From positions 119,850-183,849 of the forward strand of contig JAHZEA010000002.1 in NCBI GenBank assembly GCA_019422065.1: a DNA stretch of 64,000 bases, written 5' to 3'. The notes under the pieces were generated by a model that saw nothing but the letters and a program-made list of their open reading frames with translations, made no database searches and was not told the DNA's origin. The DNA comes from Lachnospiraceae bacterium (lineage in GTDB: Bacteria > Bacillota > Clostridia > Lachnospirales > Anaerotignaceae). Within the stretch, counting starts at the first letter, position 1, and each line of letters starts with the position of its first letter. The translations under genes and the position numbers were made by a program. This document shows, in pieces, positions 61,678 to 64,000 of this stretch.

Positions 61678-62046
61678 CGTAATATTGATACATACAGACA
61701 CCCACTAGTTAATGTTGAATGTCGTATTCTTGTTCCAATGAGGGCGATGTTTAAAGCTTTAGTAGAAACAGTTGAATGAGACGCAACTACTCAAACTGCC
61801 ACAGTGACAAAATGAAGCACAGCAATACAATTTTTATTGGCGTAATACAGTTTATGTTAATGAAAATACGGTATCTGTAGTTGGTGTAGCAAAAAATAGT
61901 ACTTCTCTTCCAGAAGAACCTAAAGTAACAGACGAGCAACTCAACAAATAGATTGATGCAGCTTATAAAGCACAAGAAATGAAAAAAAGAAGGCTTCACA
62001 AGAACTTCAAGAATTGCGTCAGGAATTAATGAAACAAAATAGTTGA
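61678..62046 (+). pseudogene. Decayed stalk-domain (copper amine oxidase N-terminal-like) protein gene
   Basis: The first part reads VECRILVPMRAMFKALVETV then E-stop-DATTQTATVTK, the hallmark of the copper-amine-oxidase N-terminal-like stalk domain (usual form ...RTLVPMRAIFEALGAxVEWDAxTQTVT), with the conserved Trp turned into TGA. After a second TGA, other frames continue (VYVNENTVSVVGVAKNS and ASQELQELRQELMKQNS), so at least two stops and two frameshifts have accumulated. The upstream half is missing. It is a dead gene of a secreted wall protein. Confidence 0.65.
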
Positions 62047-62058
62047 CAATTAACAATC

Positions 62059-62120
62059 AAAACCACTAGTGAATGAAGCTGTCTACTTTATATTGACAGC
62101 TTCACAGAACCAGTGGTTTT
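62059..62120. repeat. Nested inverted repeat of about 62 nt
   Basis: Outer arms AAAACCACT/AGTGGTTTT (62059-62067 with 62112-62120) and inner arms GAAGCTGTC/GACAGCTTC (62075-62083 with 62095-62103) form one long interrupted hairpin. It directly follows the stalk-domain pseudogene. It may be that gene's old terminator or a short mobile repeat; more copies elsewhere would decide. Confidence 0.5.
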
Positions 62121-62140
62121 ATTACGCTAAAGCAACAATA

Positions 62141-62187
62141 AAAAAAGCGTTTTTTCAATACAATTAAGTTTAAAAAAACGCTTTTTA
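62141..62187 (-). terminator. Terminator of the yjbQ operon
   Basis: A near-perfect stem AAAAAAGCGTTTTTT/AAAAAAACGCTTTTT (62141-62155 with about 62172-62186) lies just past the yjbQ stop, with A/T runs making it bidirectional. Confidence 0.8.
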
Positions 62188-62199
62188 TTACATTAAATT

Positions 62200-62604
62200 T
62201 CAGCCTTCTATAATTTTAACATAAACCGTTCTGTTTCTTGGTCCGTCAAACTCGGCAAAATATATATCCTGCCATATACCCAAAACCGGCTTTGAATCAC
62301 TTATAATAATTGTTTGGCTAAAGCCCATTAATGACGCCTTTATATGTGCCGCTGAGTTGCCTTCACAATGAAGGTAGCCGTCATTTAAAGGCACTATTTT
62401 GTCAAGCTCTGTAAGTATATCGTGTTTTACATCCGGGTCGGCATTTTCGTTAATTGTAATACCCCCTGTTGTGTGGCTTGAAAACACAACACATATTCCG
62501 TCTTTTACTCCACTTTTTAAAATAATATCTTTAACCTGCGGCGTAATATCCACAAGCTGGCTCCTGTAAGATGTTTTAACTTTAAAAGAATATACTTGAG
62601 ACAT
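62200..62604 (-). CDS. yjbQ: YjbQ-family protein (secondary thiamine-phosphate-synthase type)
   Basis: The 134-residue protein is a YjbQ/UPF0047 member: VFSSHTTGGITINENAD (about residues 40-56) and LHCEGNSAAHIKASLMG (about 78-94) carry the conserved His and Glu residues, with VLGIWQDIYFAEFDGPR at the C-terminal end. Members can show weak thiamine-phosphate synthase activity and are often annotated as such; the physiological role is unknown. GGAG precedes the ATG by 11 nt. It follows an M20 amidohydrolase gene by 17 nt and is probably co-transcribed with it. Confidence 0.92.
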   Translation of the reverse strand: MSQVYSFKVKTSYRSQLVDITPQVKDIILKSGVKDGICVVFSSHTTGGITINENADPDVKHDILTELDKIVPLNDGYLHCEGNSAAHIKASLMGFSQTIIISDSKPVLGIWQDIYFAEFDGPRNRTVYVKIIEG

Positions 62605-62621
62605 AAATTTAACAACTCCTT

Positions 62622-63917
62622 TTAGTTCCGTAATATATCAAATGCAATACTTGACATAAACTCTGTTTCAATAAACAGCGTTTCCTCATCAAAATCAAAC
62701 TCACTGCTATGATGAGGACCTGCTAAATTACTGCCGAATGTAAAATATGCACATTTGGCGCCATTTTTTTCAGCATAAACGGCAATGTTTGTAAAGTCCT
62801 CCGAAGCCGTAAAGCTTTTTTCCAAAAGCATTCTGCCGTTTGTCATGTGGGCATACAAAACCTTTTCCCTTTTTACCAACTCCGCATTTGACTTAAAAGA
62901 ACACGCCTTGCCTGCTGTGTTTATTTCTACTTCACATCCATACATTTGTGCGGCACCTTTTGCCCGCTGTATAACCTCTTTTTGCATATAATTATCGGCC
63001 TCGCTGTCAGAGCCTCGTGTTTCGGTTTTAAGATATGCTCTGTCAGGTATAATATTTCTGCCTGTTCCTGAGTTAAAAACGCCAGTGTTTACAGATGTTG
63101 TTTTATCTCCAAACCGTGGTATGGCGCTTGATGACAAAACAAACTGAGAAGCCGCAAGCATGGCATTTCTGCCCAAATGCGGACTGTTGGCGGCATGGGC
63201 ACTTTTGCCCTTAAAAATTATATCCAGCTTGGTGGTAGCCAAAAATCCCCCTGTTATAACAGCACACTCACCAGTTTTAACAGTTGAAATACCTATATGC
63301 CCGCCAAAAATATAGTCAGCTCCGTCTATAAAACCGCTTTCATTTACTGCTGATGCTCCCCGACAGCCTTCTTCTGCGGGTTGAAATATAACACGAATTT
63401 CACCTTTTAAATTTTTACTCTCTTTTGAAAGTATACTGCATAATGCAAGGCCTGCAGCAATATGTCCGTCATGTCCGCAGGCATGGGAAAAACCTTTATT
63501 TTCCGACACAAACCCCAAACCGTATGGTCTGTGTTCTTTCTCTGTGCTTTCCTCAATCTTAAGTCCGTCTATGTCAAAGCGGAAAACACACACCGGCCCG
63601 GGATTTTTAAACTTAAAAACAGCCGCCGCACCTGTAAAACCATTTGTTATATCTTTTATAAATTCATCGGGCACGCCCTGTTTTTGTGCTCTTTGTAAGC
63701 TTATTTTAAAATTTTCATCAGAGCAAAGGCCATATCTTTGTCCGGGCTTTAAAAAATTATGCCCGTAATAAACAGTACAGTTAAGCTTTTTCAAATACTG
63801 CACAATATTATAAGTAGTGCAAAACTCACACCAGCCTTCTTCCGGTATTTTATGGAAAAACCGTCTTAAATTTATAAGCTCATTTTTTAATCCTTCGTCT
63901 ACAAAATTATAAATCAC
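62622..63917 (-). CDS. M20-family amidohydrolase (AbgA-like)
   Basis: The 431-residue hydrolase begins with the DEGLKNELINLRRFFHKIPE helix, then FSHACGHDGHIAAGLAL (metal His/Asp, about residues 140-156), QPAEEGCRGASA (Glu pair), GKSAHAANSPHLGRNAM in the dimerisation domain and PHHSSEFDFDE at the C-terminus. The length and the insert between residues 65 and 110 fit aminobenzoyl-glutamate-utilisation (AbgA) or related amidohydrolases. The start is GTG at 63917, 10 nt after AAGGTG; an ATG just upstream is followed at once by a stop in another frame. It is longer than, and only distantly related to, the M20 protein at 34037-35185. Confidence 0.88.
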   Translation of the reverse strand: MIYNFVDEGLKNELINLRRFFHKIPEEGWCEFCTTYNIVQYLKKLNCTVYYGHNFLKPGQRYGLCSDENFKISLQRAQKQGVPDEFIKDITNGFTGAAAVFKFKNPGPVCVFRFDIDGLKIEESTEKEHRPYGLGFVSENKGFSHACGHDGHIAAGLALCSILSKESKNLKGEIRVIFQPAEEGCRGASAVNESGFIDGADYIFGGHIGISTVKTGECAVITGGFLATTKLDIIFKGKSAHAANSPHLGRNAMLAASQFVLSSSAIPRFGDKTTSVNTGVFNSGTGRNIIPDRAYLKTETRGSDSEADNYMQKEVIQRAKGAAQMYGCEVEINTAGKACSFKSNAELVKREKVLYAHMTNGRMLLEKSFTASEDFTNIAVYAEKNGAKCAYFTFGSNLAGPHHSSEFDFDEETLFIETEFMSSIAFDILRN

Positions 63918-63934
63918 AGCATATCAGCACCTTT

Positions 63935-64000
63935 TCAGCTTTCTTTTGCTTTTTCATACAAATCCTCTATATATTCGCAAGGGGTTTTTGAGCCAATGAC
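63935..64000 (-). CDS. C-terminal end of a gene entering from the right edge
   Basis: The last 21 codons and stop of a minus-strand frame are present (VIGSKTPCEYIEDLYEKAKE, then S and TGA at 63937-63935). It ends 17 nt before the amidohydrolase start, so it is probably the preceding gene of the same operon. The short helical, charged end is not enough to name the family. Confidence 0.45.
   Translation of the reverse strand, partial: VIGSKTPCEYIEDLYEKAKES

Noticed and set aside
61787..62056. Minus-strand frame of 89 codons over the stalk-domain pseudogene
   Set aside because: The plus strand carries recognisable, decayed domain sequence, so the antisense frame is chance.

Overview
This is a low-GC, AT-rich chromosomal segment of an anaerobic Firmicute, most likely a gut-type Clostridia (Lachnospirales-like; inferred from gene content, not proven). 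Supporting signs are strong GGAGG-type ribosome-binding sites with many TTG/GTG starts, a four-subunit 2-oxoacid:ferredoxin oxidoreductase, a T-box leader on alaS, a TPP riboswitch, an SLH-domain surface protein, and a porphyrin route that in this window runs towards sirohaem/corrinoid. No rRNA, tRNA, CRISPR array or intact insertion sequence was seen.

Layout. 0-7 kb: the start of a gene under a preQ1-I-like leader; a GH3-family acyl-amide synthetase divergent from an ATP-grasp ligase; an enolase-superfamily acid-sugar dehydratase under an FCD-type GntR repressor; a second paralogous GntR; coaBC. 7.5-12.2 kb: a MacA/MacB-like export operon ending in a TolC-family protein. 12.4-15.3 kb: the vor/kor operon behind a structured leader, divergent from an IclR regulator. 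16.1-22.5 kb: hemA-sirC-hemC-cobA/hemD-hemB-hemL. 22.6-28.5 kb: amino-acid:Na+ symporter, ACT protein, a HAD dehalogenase/LysR divergent pair, alanine racemase-like protein. 29.1-34 kb: an operon of polyamine-type ABC genes, a PfkB kinase and an ADP-ribosylglycohydrolase, led by a 42-aa small ORF. 34-40 kb: an M20 peptidase and a Gld-like ABC/auxiliary operon. 40.2-42 kb: a TPP-riboswitch-controlled thiamine-precursor-type ABC pair. 43-47.3 kb: two AEC carriers plus an aconitase-family hydratase. 47.4-55 kb: alaS with T-box, SLH protein, MocR regulator, gltX. 55-59.6 kb: an RND pump and its lipoprotein adaptor. 59.9-62.1 kb: an accessory patch with an S24 (CI-like) repressor and operator cluster, a PH-domain protein and two decayed genes. 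62.2-64 kb: yjbQ and an M20 amidohydrolase.

The most distinctive assemblies are: (i) polyamine-type importer + PfkB kinase + ADP-ribosylglycohydrolase without a binding protein, a candidate ribosyl-conjugate salvage unit; (ii) GH3 + ATP-grasp across a 12-bp perfect palindrome that matches the FCD-GntR operator consensus; (iii) two tripartite-type efflux systems (MacAB/TolC-like and RND/adaptor) in an apparently Gram-positive genome; and (iv) the accessory patch with its autoregulated S24 repressor. All functional statements are read from sequence motifs and gene context; no database search was run.
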